This document shows positions 12,068 through 24,600 of a stretch of 64,000 nucleotides of DNA, in pieces. The DNA comes from Escarpia spicata (taxonomy: Eukaryota > Annelida > Polychaeta > Sabellida > Siboglinidae). Under the pieces are notes generated by a model that was given only the letters and a program-made list of their open reading frames with translations, did not search any database and had not been told where the DNA came from. Made by a program: the position numbers and the translations under genes. Where the stretch lies: NCBI GenBank assembly GCA_963995525.1, contig OZ023209.1, positions 33,538,199-33,602,198 of the forward strand. Reading direction: 5' to 3'. Each line of letters starts with the position of its first letter. The first letter of the stretch is position 1.

Positions 12068-14055
12068 CCTGGTGCCTTAAGGGACTGTCTCCAAAGTGAT
12101 TGTGACATTTAGGGGTCATTTCATGATGAACGAATTGCCATGAGTAAAGAGGGTAAATATAATATGAACTAGTGATTATTGTAATGCTACATTGATGTCC
12201 TCCAAATGGTTATCTTGACTTGGTTACATCATGTTGCTAGCATTAGTTTTCTATACAAAATGAACATATCGTGGTCTAATTGTTGCAATGTCCTAGAAGT
12301 GACCAAACAATTGTAGGGTCAAGATTCATTCCCATCCAGAAATTGACCATCACTGATCTCAATTCTACTGGGTCATGTGAATTCATTGTCTGTACCTTTT
12401 AAATGAAACTAGTTTTCATAAAGTGTTATATACATGAAATGTGGGATCAATTTGTTCTTGCCTACATACAATCATAATACATAATAAAATATGTGTAATT
12501 GTGTACATAAATCAGAAAATAATGTGTAAATATACAATTATTATTACAAAAATGTGTGGATCGCCACATATCTGGGACCAGCCCGTTCATGGGTGGTGCA
12601 CATATTGTAATATTCTTGTAATAATATAAAAAAATATTGTACATGTACTTAAAAAATATTATATTATATTAATAAAATAATTAACTTCAGTGGAAAGATG
12701 AAGAGAAAAATTTGGGGGATAGTCTTGAACTTAGTGTGTGTACATGTGTGTGTGTGTACGTACTTACGTACGTTTGCGTGTGTGTATGTATCATATCTTT
12801 TGACAATGAAGACACTGATGAAATCAACATTAAAGATTACGGGCAGCCCAAAGGCCCTAGACCAGAAACTTTTGGATCGGAACACCAACTTGAGAAAGTT
12901 ACTTACATTGTGAGGGGATTGAAATTGCCATCCGATGTGACCACCCGTTATGTCATTAAAACAGTTCATTGCATGTCTTCGCTCATGAAGAAAAGACAGA
13001 CCAGATTGATATGTTCCATGATTTATCAAACAGGATGAGACAATGACAACTCCAATGATGGAGGCTGCCTGAGAGTTAGTATATTATACACAAACAATAG
13101 GAGTGTTACATGTTATAGACTTATACATATTGTATTGTTACTTACAACTGTATTACAAATTATATACTAGTTATGACAATTGTATGAATGTATGAGGTAA
13201 TAATGTCTTTATTGTTCTTAAAATGTGACCTCCCACAAACCGTGTATTGAGTCGGACTTACCTATTCTGCATGCGAGTCAAAAATAGTTGTGTAGATGAC
13301 GTCCCATCGATTTTGTGATTTTGCCAGAAATGTCTACCTTATAATCCCATCTGTCATTCCACCATGTAGTGTGTGCAGTAATAAAATATAGCATGTAGTA
13401 CTCGAATTGCCTTCACGTTGCCGTCAAAACATGACGCAGCTTTTTTATAAACAGTGGACACTGTGGGGGGTAGGTGCTCAAATTTTACATTCCTTATGTT
13501 TCCGAGAGGGCCCATAATTGCAACGAAACCTACTATTGTTTTAGTGAAATAATGTGTTATGAATTTGTTGACAGGTGTTATTCTGATTTGTGTAATACAT
13601 GTTTTATTTACAAGTTTAGATTTTATGAGGACTGTTTTAAAAAAGCATCTTGTAGTAATCATGTAATGATAACATATATTGTATGTAAACTGTGCCTTAA
13701 ACCATTACACAGTTGTATATAATTTTTAACATGTACAGTACTTAAGTTTCTTTCACGGCCATGATCTACATTTCTAGAGTTAAAATTATCAGTCATTTAT
13801 AGATCATTCCACTATCATCAGTGACTATGTTATTTGAAGAACATGCTTTGACATGAATAATTAAATATATTTTTTTAACATTTTACAATTGCAATGACGA
13901 TTACTAATACTGTAGTAGTATGTATTAGCATTTTAAGTTTGTTAACATTACTGGTATTATTATTATTATTTTGTGTTTATTTTATTGTTGTCTACTTTAT
14001 GACCCTAACTCTGTAGGAGTTATTATATATGAATAAAACTTGAGCCAACCAGTTA
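12068..14055 (+). other. Candidate 3' UTR of the PH gene
   Basis: Downstream of the TAA there is no convincing coding exon. AATAAA occurs at 12,483-12,488 and at 14,032-14,037; the second has a typical terminal context. Either may end the transcript. A fragment of MITE family 1 lies near 13,245-13,365. The GT-rich stretch at 12,740-12,790 and the ORF over 12,712-13,038 match nothing I recognise. Confidence 0.4.
14032..14037 (+). terminator. Candidate poly(A) signal (AATAAA)
   Basis: An exact AATAAA follows a T-rich stretch about 1.97 kb after the PH-gene stop. An earlier AATAAA at 12,483-12,488 is the alternative. Choosing between them needs RNA data. Confidence 0.35.
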
Positions 14056-14117
14056 ACATTGTTTGTTATTCGTGCTGATGCAACAGTCCATGATGGGATC
14101 ATAATTTCATAGATATA

Positions 14118-14290
14118 GGGGAACCTCCCTATTAAGGTCACCCTTGGTACTGGATCAAAATGACCTAAATAGCGAGATGACCTTATTAGCGCAACTAATT
14201 TTCTATACTTTACTGAAATAATTTGGAACTGTCCTATTGCGACCGTAATTGTCAGGTGGCTGTATTACCAAGGTAATTGTAAAGCAAGGT
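14118..14290 (+). repeat. Dispersed repeat family 2, copy 1
   Basis: It contains atagcgagatgacc, ttattagcg, ggaactgtcct and ggtaattgtaaagc. The same order of words occurs at 51,478-51,655 (atagcgaggtgacc, gtattagca, gggactgtcct, gtgaccgtaaagcg), and decayed reverse-complement versions occur at 46,672-46,850 and 54,985-55,160. Probably a MITE; the superfamily is not determined. Confidence 0.55.
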
Positions 14291-14749
14291 TTGACTGCTC
14301 CTGTTGGTCCACTCGTCTGGTTGGTCATCTCCGCCTGCTATTGGTCCACTCCTCCCATTGGTTCATTGTTCCACACCTGTTAGTCTGCTGGTTCACCCGT
14401 GGTGGTCCACTTTTCTTATTGGTCTCCTGTTGGTCCACTCATTAAAACTGCAACATTCTAGATATTTACGAGACGCGATTTAACCCAGAATAAAATAACC
14501 TGGGTGCAGTTTAGTCATGGCATTTTACAATAATAGCAAAATGTTCCAAGTCGCAAACTAGTCGACCTGCCAAGTTCCAACAAAGCAGTATGGTGGACAC
14601 CAACTGGTCAGATACAGAGTGAACACGAATGACTGTTGACCATGACCTATAGCTGGTCAACAGAAGATGCTGGCTGCTGTTCATCCAAGTGGTGTGTTTT
14701 AATGGTCTCCCATGCCTTCCAATGCGACAGCTGCTAGATCTGAGTTATA

Positions 14750-15180
14750 ACTAACCCACTACAGCGAATCGGGTATTACGTTACACAAACCTATTCTACA
14801 TGCCAGCTAAAAATGGTATACATGTGCGACCAAAAGTAGCTGTCTAAGTCATATCTCATCAGTGTTGTGATTTTGACAGAAATCCATGTGTTCCTTGTAA
14901 TCTTATCTTTCAATGTCTGGTTTATTTTCCATGACAAATAATCCAAAACTAATAAAATACTAAATGTATGGTTTCCATGGGCATTGTTTTTTAAACCTAT
15001 TTTTCTTAAAACATCAGTTAAGACTGTTTAATTTTTTAGCAATAAATCAAACACAACTGAAGATTTTAAAATAAATCTGTATGGTATAACTTAAAATGAG
15101 TAATCTGTGGAATCTTAAAAGAAATGACGTTCTATTTAACAATTTTGTAACTTAATGGCCGCTTTGCTGTGGCAAGTCAC
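14750..15180 (+). mobile_element. MITE family 1, near-complete copy
   Basis: The left end (acagcgaatcgggtatta) and the right end, whose reverse complement reads gccacagcaaagcgg then attaagttaca, form imperfect inverted repeats of about 35 bp. The size (about 430 bp) and internal words (ttgtgattttgacaga, tttcaatgtc) match the copy at 58,550-58,959. It is non-coding. Confidence 0.7.
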
Positions 15181-15195
15181 GTGTGTATACCAATA

Positions 15196-15448
15196 CAGTG
15201 CAGTCTCGATAAGTTGAACCTGCAGGGACCCATGGAAATACTGCAGCATTTCATTGTTTTGCAGTAGTTTCGAGTTAACCGAATGCCAGAAATATGAGTT
15301 TGCGGGTGAAATCGAGTCGACTTTACCAAAACTTTGACTTAAGAGAAGTTGACTTATGCCAATTATTTTATACTATACGAGATACAAAGACAGCTAGAAC
15401 CAAGGAAAGAGTCGACTTAACCGAGTTTGAGTTATGTGGAGTGCATTG
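15196..15448. mobile_element. Mariner/pogo-type MITE flanked by TA
   Basis: A 253-bp segment starts CAGTGCAGTCTCGATAA; the reverse complement of its end reads CAATGCACTCCACATAA (12 of 17 match). Both sides carry TA, the target site of the Tc1/mariner/pogo superfamily. Internal words such as gagttaaccga and gacttaaccgag also occur in inverted orientation. No transposase is present. Confidence 0.5.
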
Positions 15449-15619
15449 TATATCTAAGATGATCCACCCGTCTGAAATGTGGCCTGGCTTAACAGTTCTG
15501 GTAATATGGTAATAATATCTGGAATAGGCTAAAGCATGTTGTTGCCTGCTGAGAGTGATCTATTATAATGCATTGCATATTAAAGGATTCAGAAAAATAT
15601 TAATGTTTGCCAAAAATGT

Positions 15620-15625
15620 TTTATT
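15620..15625 (-). terminator. Candidate poly(A) signal for the minus-strand gene
   Basis: TTTATT on the plus strand is AATAAA on the minus strand, 456 bp beyond the stop codon at 16,081. No nearer canonical signal was seen. Confidence 0.45.
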
Positions 15626-16080
15626 TCTTTTTTTCTAACTTGTAATTAGTATATCTTGAGGAATGTGGCTCAACCATGCCTTGAGAAATCTCACAAAGCA
15701 TCACACCATTGCTGGTAAAAGTGCATCACTACCTGTGATTTTTGCACTCCATAATTTGTTTACACCACAAGATGTGGAGTACGTGCCTTGTAGTCATTTC
15801 TGCTCCACTGTCCGGGGTTTGACACGTCAGCACAAGAATCCTTACCTTAACATTATGTCAACACGGCAAGATTACAACAAACCATTTGCAACGAGACAGT
15901 TGTTTGTGCGTTAAGCGTGTTCTGATAAGCTGTCGACCCAACCAACGCACGCCCAGTCAGCAACACAAATACTGCTTGCACCGACAGTTCGACAGATGGA
16001 ACATGACTGACACAAGTATCCGCACATCGAACAGTGCAACTGGTATACAGAGAGTCAAACACAACCACCACACACAATCA

Positions 16081-16878
16081 TCACTCATTCACTTGAAGGT
16101 GCAGAAAGTTCTGCGACATCCGCTCGATCTCCTTGTGTTCAAGAACAAAATTGCAGTTCTTCTCACTCTGTAGCCGCAGCTGAGCGAAGTCCAATTCATC
16201 GAGTGATTTTGACCGTGTGACGGTGGCCGCGAGGGGAGGCATACACAACGTCGCAGCCCCAGACGTCTTCTCCGGTGTGCCTGGGTTCGAGCTGCCACTG
16301 CTGACCATGCAGAGCTTCTCACCACCCAGAGCCACAAGGTTTGACGACGACGCCGGGCGAGTTTGTGAAGTGCCTGCCAGGTGGCCGTGCGACTCCTCTA
16401 CGTGATTGTGCCATGGAACCTCGTATGGTTTCTTGAATCGGTGTGATGAGCGAGCAAACTTTATACGGGCCAGTCTGTTTGTTCGTGCTTCGTACTCAGT
16501 GGCGTCTTGAAAATACTGCTCTCCGAAGTTAAGAAACTTGCACGCCGTGTAGTGGTCGCACTGGGGATCCTTCATTGCAGGGCTCTCATCTCTTGTTAGT
16601 TTTCTTGATACGCCCACCACGTAACTTGTATTTAGTTGCACTATCTGATAGCCACCCTTAACGGGGCTGTTTAGTGGGGTAACGCATGACAGAGCATCCT
16701 GGCTTGGCTCACTGAGTGAGCGGTCACGTCGTCTTGTCTCGAGCAGAAACTGGCGCCTACTGTCGGTGACCGTACTGAGCATGCCCAGCTCGTTGAGCGC
16801 GGAGTCGAGAGTGACGCTCTGCGAGCGGGTCGGCAATAGTGGCGGCTGACAGCAGAAACACGGTTCCCTCACCTCCAT
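16081..16878 (-). CDS. Unrecognised conserved-looking protein, single coding exon
   Basis: The reading frame is 265 codons from ATG at 16,878-16,876 to TGA at 16,083-16,081. The start is chosen because the context (aacATGg) fits the Kozak rule and a good splice acceptor (ttctgttgacag) ends at 16,893, only 14 bases upstream. The first exon is therefore probably non-coding. The frame is also open across the acceptor, so an upstream coding exon is possible. The protein is hydrophilic with no signal peptide or membrane segment. It begins MEVREPCFCCQPP, has Ser-rich RS motifs that resemble phosphorylation sites (PTRSQSVTLD, RRDRSLSEPS, TRSKSLDELD) and ends with a helix-like segment (EIERMSQNFLHLQVNE). 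GC and CpG are higher than the flanks, as expected for real coding sequence. I do not recognise the family. Confidence 0.75.
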   Translation of the reverse strand: MEVREPCFCCQPPLLPTRSQSVTLDSALNELGMLSTVTDSRRQFLLETRRRDRSLSEPSQDALSCVTPLNSPVKGGYQIVQLNTSYVVGVSRKLTRDESPAMKDPQCDHYTACKFLNFGEQYFQDATEYEARTNRLARIKFARSSHRFKKPYEVPWHNHVEESHGHLAGTSQTRPASSSNLVALGGEKLCMVSSGSSNPGTPEKTSGAATLCMPPLAATVTRSKSLDELDFAQLRLQSEKNCNFVLEHKEIERMSQNFLHLQVNE

Positions 16879-18289
16879 GTTGTCATAGCAACCTGTCAAC
16901 AGAACACATGTTTTGGTTAATTAAACATGTCACATTTGTGACAAAAACCACAGCAATGTGACTGAAATGACAGCCGACTGGCTTCACTTTAATATATTGT
17001 TGTATTTTAAAAAGATCTCTACAAGAACTAAGATCGGCCCAGTTCCTAGGCAAATGCAATAAACGTGATTGTTCACTCACATCAAATATTTAGCATTATC
17101 ATATTCCATTTAAAGTTTTCTATAAACAATTATCAGTATAGCCAGAAGAACATCCCAGATGTAACAGTAACTGACATTTCACTTTAATCTAATAAATATG
17201 GTTATTACTGATTTATTTAACTCAGCCATACATAAAACAACATACTTCTGAAGCTATTTTAATTATCAATCTTGAGTAATATATTTCTCATAATTGACAC
17301 ATTTTAAGGCCTTGTCAAATTGTTTTTTAAAGACATTTGAAAAACAGCATCTATAGGTAGGTTGTTTGGGTACCTGTTTGTTTCGATCATTTATCATCCT
17401 TCAAGGGAGAATATTAAATTTATACTTAGTTAATGTTATATATCCAATCTAAACTAGTTGGCAGTTGGCTAACATCGATTCATGCCCTTCAGTTAATGTG
17501 TTAGCACAGAGCTGACCGATTAGAAATACCACACAGGATCCTCAGCTTAAGCACCAGTCTGGATATAATCAAATATTAAAAACTGCACAGGTTAGCAGGT
17601 TGGCCTAGATCATGAATACTTTAACATTGGAGTTGGGATCAATAACATATCAATTTCAAATCAATTACAACATACCAATTCCACTTGAAAAATAGAAGAA
17701 ATGTTCAAATAATTGAAAATGAATACACTCATTGTTTGTTTGTGACAATTAAATGTCTCGTTATCATCAGGCAATTTTAGTCAAGCGATATAAGAATGCC
17801 TGCACATGTATACTAGGGCGCACCTGGACACATTTCACGTAAATACTGCATTATTATTAAATACGTTATTATAAAATGTTTCCGCTGTGAGAATGTGTAC
17901 ACACCATCATTGAAAAAATGTAAACCAAATGATTTAAAACAATACAATATGTAAAAACGACATTATTTACAAACTTGATCATGCACTACTGCCGTTACAA
18001 GTGTTCCCCAAGTTCGTGCGTGCGATGTATGCTGGGATCATGTAAATTCTATGTAAGCCATTGCTGATTTTTCAGTCAATAAAAAGTTTTCTGGCAAAAT
18101 GTGGCTGATTTCATAATTAGATCTTATTCTTAGAGTATGACGTCAATGCTTCATTTAGTGATCATAGGCAGAGCAGTCTAAAGAATGCAAGGAAAGGTTA
18201 ATATATAACTATCCAACTATTCTACTATTAAATAAATTCATAATATTTTGGTATGATGCGATGTGAGAAACTTCATTGTAAACACTCAC

Positions 18290-18400
18290 CTCCAGTGATC
18301 AACTTCTAGTTTACAAAATGACACAATACTGAATTGCTATGGGTTTACGCGACGCATGAACTAGGGACACACAGTGATACATGAAACGTACTATTGAATG
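18290..18400 (-). other. Candidate non-coding first exon of the minus-strand gene
   Basis: On the minus strand CTGGAG|GTGAGTG at 18,293-18,283 is a strong 5' splice donor. The sequence before it has stops in all frames, so it could only be 5' UTR. It would join the acceptor at 16,893, 1.4 kb away. The start site is not defined. The rest of 16,900-19,110 shows only AT-rich sequence. Confidence 0.25.
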
Positions 18401-19116
18401 CATACTATTTTTAGACCTCCTACATTGGATCCTGGAGCTCTTGCCTTTTTTAGTCTCAGCTATTCATTTCTCACACAGACACATAACATCTAGCCTAAAG
18501 TAGCCTAAGAACTGAGCAACCAAATTAGGTTGCAGGGAACAATCTAGAAAAAGACATGCATGTGGGCATTTGTAATGAATGTACTATCCGTGAGCCTTGG
18601 TGACGGAGGCATGATTTATCAACATGCTTTTAATTTTGTTTATTTTTTGTTTATAATGTACTCCAATTGTAATATTTAGCAAACATACATGAATTTAAAA
18701 ACATGGCTATAGTGTACATGTATGGTTGGATATTATTTTGATTGGATATGAATGGATTGCACTTTGTTCGGGAAGAGTTGTAAGTTGATGATGGGCGACC
18801 AACTGAAATTAAAAACAGCCATTTTGTTCCAACCTTCAAAAAGACCCTACGCAAATATCTGAGTGCTACACAACCATTTAAAATGTACTTTTATGAAACA
18901 TCTTTCATGTATGTTATAACTACTTTATTTGTTTTATTTCATGCATTCTATTTATTATTGTTATTTATTTATTTATTGTAATATCTTTAAACTTGTATCC
19001 TTATATCAACACGTGTTGTATGATTGATGTAAATGGTGTATGAATGGTTCGGCCATAACAAATAGTGAAAACTAAGTATGTAACTGAGTGGAAATAATTT
19101 GTTTCTAAATATTAAA

Positions 19117-20735
19117 GACAGGCAAGGCATAAGGGTATTGATTAGACTGTTCTCAATGTCCAGTCATCACTGCAAGACAGACCTGGGGCCGAAGTACTCG
19201 GTACTCGAGTAAATTTTTGAAGTACTCATACTCATGAAACTTATGGGTCATGGACTCGTACTCGTACTCATTGTACTCAGATTTTACGAGTACATTACGA
19301 GTACATCTGAGTACTTTTTCAATATGTACTGGGGAAAATAAATATATTTGGTTATAAAATTAAACTTTCCTGAAATATTTAAATGTTCAACAATTTTTTT
19401 AATACTTTGTTAATTCTGATAGAATACCACCTTACCATCCCTACATATAGTACATCCTCATTCTCTGATAACCATGACTATGATAGCCAAACATGGCAGC
19501 ATCTTTTCCCATCCAGAAACACACTCTTCAGCAAACAATAATTGTAGGCTATCAGTTCAGGCCATAAACCTGTTTGTTTAATTGAGCCACCAGGATGTCC
19601 ATAAAGAGCTGATTAGCAGTTAACCCACCAATTAGACAGGAAATGCCTTTGATGTAGTCTGGAGACCATGCCACTTGACAGTGGCTGACAGTGCTAACTG
19701 CTAAGAACAAGAAATGCCAGTCTTCCTCTGTAGAAGTAAGGTAGCTCAAGTCAGGCTGCCTCCTACACTAGTATAATCCCATGCCAACAGCCTGGCTAAG
19801 AAAGTCCAAAGGGGATGCTGAGCCTGTTATGTGGACATGTGCTAACCCTCTCAACAACTAGTAGTCTATGATCAGAAAATATAAACTGCAAAGTTATAAT
19901 ATCAGCAGATTACTGATTGTAGAAGTGAGAGAATACCTGAGTCAGCCATGTACAGATCATTACAGTGACCCACTGCAGTTCTGAGGTTTCCAACTCTGGC
20001 TCAGTTGGTCCCTCACCATCTCAGCATTCCGGCCTCATCAGCCCCAGTTGAAAGGGTATTTAGCATAGCCGAGAAAGTATTCTGCCCTGAACGGTGCAGC
20101 CTGAAAGAATCAACCTGTGAACAACTCATGTTCATTCGGTGCAATGGCAAATAGATGATAAGATCATAGGATGCCACTGAAATGAATGCCAATGAAGTGA
20201 ATTTCATTGTTGATGAAATATAGGTTGTTCTTAGTTTTCCTCATAACAAATGTATCAACTGCCATTGCATATTCACCTGTACTCGTACTTGTACTCGTAC
20301 TCAGCTTTTAGCAATGTACTCGTACTCATCCATCATCAAAGTACTCATGAAAATGTACTCGGCCCCAGGTCTGCTGCAAGATGCAATTTAAATAACTCCA
20401 TTCAGGCCATTGTTCTGTTTGTTGTCTGCACGACCGTTGCCTGTGTTGGGGAGCAGAGACTGGAGTGCTATTTGGGCCTCAAAATGCGCTGAGCCTTTAG
20501 AAGACAAAATATTTTTATAGCATAAATATGTCTGGGATGATGAGGAATTATTTAATTATCACATCGAACTGTCAAATTTAGGCAAAACTAGTTAATAACG
20601 GCAAAACCGAGGTGGGCCCGGATTATACCTCGATTTTCTCCGACACATTTATGTATACATCTTTTGGACACATGCAGCATTCCAGCATACAATGCGTCAT
20701 TGATGTGTTTCCACACTCCAAGGGAATCCCTGAGG
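19117..20735 (+). repeat. Unknown dispersed repeat, copy A (split by hAT)
   Basis: The left part (19,117-19,177) and right part (20,374-20,735) align in order with copy B at 26,955-27,815. Shared words include ggtattgattagactgt, ccattcaggccattgt, atttgggcctcaaaatgc, gtcaaatttaggca, gcattccagcataca and ctccaagggaatc. The interrupting sequence is the hAT element. No coding capacity was seen; the class is unknown. Confidence 0.8.
19178..20373 (+). mobile_element. hAT element, degenerate, with 8-bp TSD
   Basis: This 1,196-bp element is flanked by a perfect 8-bp duplication, ctgcaaga (19,170-19,177 and 20,374-20,381). The TIRs read CAGACCTGGGGCCGAAGTAC on the left and CAGACCTGGGGCCGAGTAC on the right; subterminal regions are dense in gtactc/gagtac motifs. 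Near 19,995-20,155 (+) a remnant reads LSIPASSAPVERVFSIA then QLMFIRCN, the hATC dimerisation region. The rest of the transposase is missing, so it needs an outside transposase to move. It sits between the minus-strand gene and TUBGCP5. Confidence 0.92.
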
Positions 20736-21429
20736 TTGTCTTAATTAAGCATAGTATTGTACATACTAAAGTAAAGATGGGAATTTATAGCACTTGCATA
20801 TTTATTTTGTATACTTTAAACAAACATAATATGCTATATATATATATACACATACATATATATACACACAACATGTTGACTATTATAGACGATACCTACT
20901 ACCTAGGTTAGATTATAGTTGCATTGTTATTGTCTCTACTCTACACTATACTTCAATAGCCTTAAATGGGCATAGTCCATAGCACTGGCCTAGGAGTAGG
21001 GCTAGGAATTATAAATAATTAGCTTACTACTGGTCTCGTAATACACAATTATTGGCTTACGAAAACACAAATTGTGCCTTCATGGTGGAACACCTTCAGA
21101 ATCAAACGCATCAAACATATCCAATTGTTCCAGGCAACGAATTTTTGTTATACCAAGTTATGCGCATATTATTTGGACGTAAACAAGACGCTCCACGCCA
21201 CGCCACAACAAAACGGCAGCTCTCGTGTTTACACTTCTATGCAAATGAGTCATGATATAGCCGGCTTTTGTTATCATGGAAAAGTGTATCAATGTAACAA
21301 AATAAGAAATTATCTTCCAAAAACAACAAGCTCAAATGACCATCAATGTGTGTACTATATACTAACACAATTATATTAAATATCGATGCTTGTGGGTTAC
21401 ATTTTATTACACATTTCTAAGCTTACCAA

Positions 21430-21679
21430 TTTGTTTCCAGGAGCTCGTTGCGCCCAATGAAGCAAATCGCGAGAGCTAGACGAGAACTGAACTAAATTTA
21501 GAAAATAATGTGAACTCAATTGCACAAATGTACAAGGACGTATATTGTTTTTTTTAAAGTAACATGCCGTTACACGCTGAAGCAAGACGTATTCATTTAT
21601 CAGGATTACATTTATCATTTCTTACTTTCGTATTCACAAATGTGACATCACGAGATTTGCTTCGCACAGAGCGGCAAAA
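21430..21679 (+). promoter_or_regulatory. Candidate TUBGCP5 promoter and 5' UTR
   Basis: This is the sequence upstream of the start codon at 21,680. A CCAAT box occurs near 21,454 (gcgcccaatgaag) and a CRE-like tgacatca near 21,642. CpG is locally raised and no TATA box sits at a sensible distance, as is usual for housekeeping genes. The transcription start was not located. Between 20,750 and 21,430 I see only a short (TA)n tract near 20,838-20,872. Confidence 0.4.
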
Positions 21680-24600
21680 ATGGCGCGGTCAAAATACGGA
21701 TTTGAAAAAGACTGTAAAGAATTAATTAAGACTCTTACAGGATTTAAGGTATCATACTATAGGCAGAGTTTGCTATTATATTTTAATAATTTACTAATCA
21801 CCGAGTAAAGTGGACATATATATAGCTTTGCAGACGTTTGGTACTACGCCTCAATTTATTATCGCTCGGAGTCAGGGACGCGATGCAAAAGATAAACAAC
21901 AACGTTTTCATTTGCGAGTGTTAATAAGCGTTGACAGGTGATTACACACCACCATATCATACAATGATACAGTACTGTCCGTGCCACCATATATGTCATT
22001 ATATTCATGGCCATGTCATGCTGGAGTCTGGTGTCCATCACAGACACACACAGGGTGTAAAGTTGTTGTCCCCTCCGTCTTCCTTCCTTCTTTAAATGGG
22101 CGGTACGCAAATGGCCTTAACTTAAGAAGACCGGAGCCTTACCTCGGGTATATCGCTCGCCAAGCCGTGTGCATCATCGTGCTGTGGTGTTGCATTGTCC
22201 TCTCACGGCTAAGGGTGTATTTGTGGGTATTTACCTGTACCGGTATTTGTTTGTCAATGAAATTGAACAAACAAGCGTTCGTCATGTATATATCTGTTTT
22301 ATTCATCAGTAGAAACTTCAGACACGATGTCCGTACAAAGTTTACACATTCATGTGCACCGACAGTCCAACCCTATTTTACATTTAAATTAAATTATCCG
22401 TGGTTTTTGAAGATCAAAAGATAAAGCAATATATAAACCACCGTGGTTTATATTTGCTGAAATTTTGAGAAGTCTAAACTGTGGGAAACATTTTCCTAGT
22501 TTCCCCATGGAGAGCGTCAACCGTCTATCCTTATGTGTGTCAATTTCTGCCCTCCCCGTAATTCCAAAAATAGTTCCCTCTTAAACAAACTTGCTTGGCC
22601 TCAAGCCAAATCCGAGAATTGTCTTTAAACCGTAAGGGGTCGAAACGAATAGTATGAAATTTGTAGAATTATTGCTCTATGCATGCATGTTTTTATGTCG
22701 TCATACTATGGGGATGGTGGTGCTCACTCACGTGAGGGGGTCTGCATTTGTTTGCATAATTTCATCTTTCCGGTTCGATCTTAAAACCAGGACATGGTCA
22801 CAAAGTGAATCTAAGGTCATGCCAATGTCTGTACCAAATTCCAGTCATGACTCTTAACTGTCAATTACATCCTGTTCCGGTAGACACCAAGAACTACGCC
22901 TACGGATGCGAACATAAACAAATCGTTCAAACCTTGTTGCTTTAGAAACGAGCCCACAGTGACGGCAACCATATGTTTGCCTTGTGTAGCATTCTTTTAT
23001 ATAATGCGAATCTGGATTTTCAGTTCTAGTCTTTCTCTGATAACTAATAATAATAGTAATTAACTAAATTAGCCACTGCAGGTCTGTTACAAGGGGTTTA
23101 CCTGGATAATGGATGTTCGTGTTCAAACTTCAAAGGTCCTCGGGACCCCCAGCCTTCTTTTGAGGGGGTCCCAAGCCTGAAGCAAGGGTCCCACTTATTC
23201 CTCTTTTTTAAATAGTAACTATTGTTTTCCAAATATCACACCTTATACAATAGGGTGGTTCTTAGAAATCAGAAAAAAATTGAAATTATATTTTTCATGC
23301 TCTTACCCCCAGAATTGTTCCTTATGATAAAAAAGACTCAAGAGACAAAGAGAGAAGACAAAATATTTATATCTAGGGGTAGCTCAAATGCCTCAAAGTT
23401 CACTATATTGGGAGTTTGAGACAATGTATTCAGTTATGAGCAGTTTGTTAATTTCCAAATATAAACACATATAAAAAATTCAACCAATAAACTGAATTGC
23501 ATTAATGATACTACAGATGTATCATGAAATATTGTCATGAATAAGTAATGTCTTAGTGGCATACATGGTTCACATAATAAAACCACAGTTTGTGTTCAGA
23601 TTCATCCTGTTATCACCTCGATGTGGGCCAAGTTCAAGCAACAGATTCTATGTGCACAACACTTGTTTCTCACTGTCCACTTTGTCCTGTTAAGGTCTGT
23701 TTCCTGGTGTCTGGGTAGGCATGGCGGTGCTCCTCAACAACTTGCAGCAAGAACTGAAGCTGGGGCTCGCTTTTGGTCAGGAGGCCGCTGAATTCTTGAA
23801 TCAGAGCAACTCCGCGTTCAGCATGGTCATTCACGACATTCACTGTACAAACTGTCTCTCTAGCCTGCTTGAAGTCCTCTCGTTCCTCCCACATATCTGG
23901 ATCAACTTGGAGAAATCCTTCCTTCTCTCGGAAAGATTTGAGGCAGTAACCTTCTTTGTATGAGATGGAGTAAGATCCTGCTCTCTCATAGTGCTAACAA
24001 TCAGCCTCTTTGTTGATGAACTGACCTGGCTGTCAAAAAAACCCAACCCAACAACTTACACGTGATTCTGATAGATACCACAAGTGCTTGGCGAGCTTAT
24101 CAGATGTAGCTCCCAGCAGCAAAAAGTCATTGTATTCCATGACTTTAGGTACACACATACAGCAAATATGCACACATTTCCCTTTCTCCTCTCTTGGGGT
24201 GAGTTTGAACTGGGCTCGAAACATCCAGATCTTAAGAGCGTAGATGAAGGTAACATAAATCGAACTCCTCGGCGAGGAACTGCTCTCGGGAAGATCAACA
24301 CTAATTCTAGGAACTCCCTATAGTCATCTCTTGGTTGACTCTCTTCCAGATGATTGTTAGCTAACTCGATGGTGCTTTCCTTGATGTCTTCGACCAAGTT
24401 TAACACATCTTCACGTTCAATTCGCGTTTCATATTTATCTCGGTCAATGAACTCCCAGTATTCCTGAAACTGTTTGAACAGTGGCACCTCTGGAGAAGAT
24501 GTGGATCTCATACACACTTGAAATACTGTGCCAATGGTGAGTTCCATGATGTGATGTCTGCAGGCCAGTGACAGAAGCTCCTTACCAAGCTTTTGCCCCA

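Noticed and set aside
12664..13038. Overlapping ORFs of 108 and 121 codons on opposite strands
   Set aside because: They include a GT repeat and match no motif I know; best read as 3' UTR or repeat.
21981..22424. 147-codon plus-strand ORF in TUBGCP5 intron 1
   Set aside because: No recognisable domain, no good splice sites in phase, and composition like the intron.
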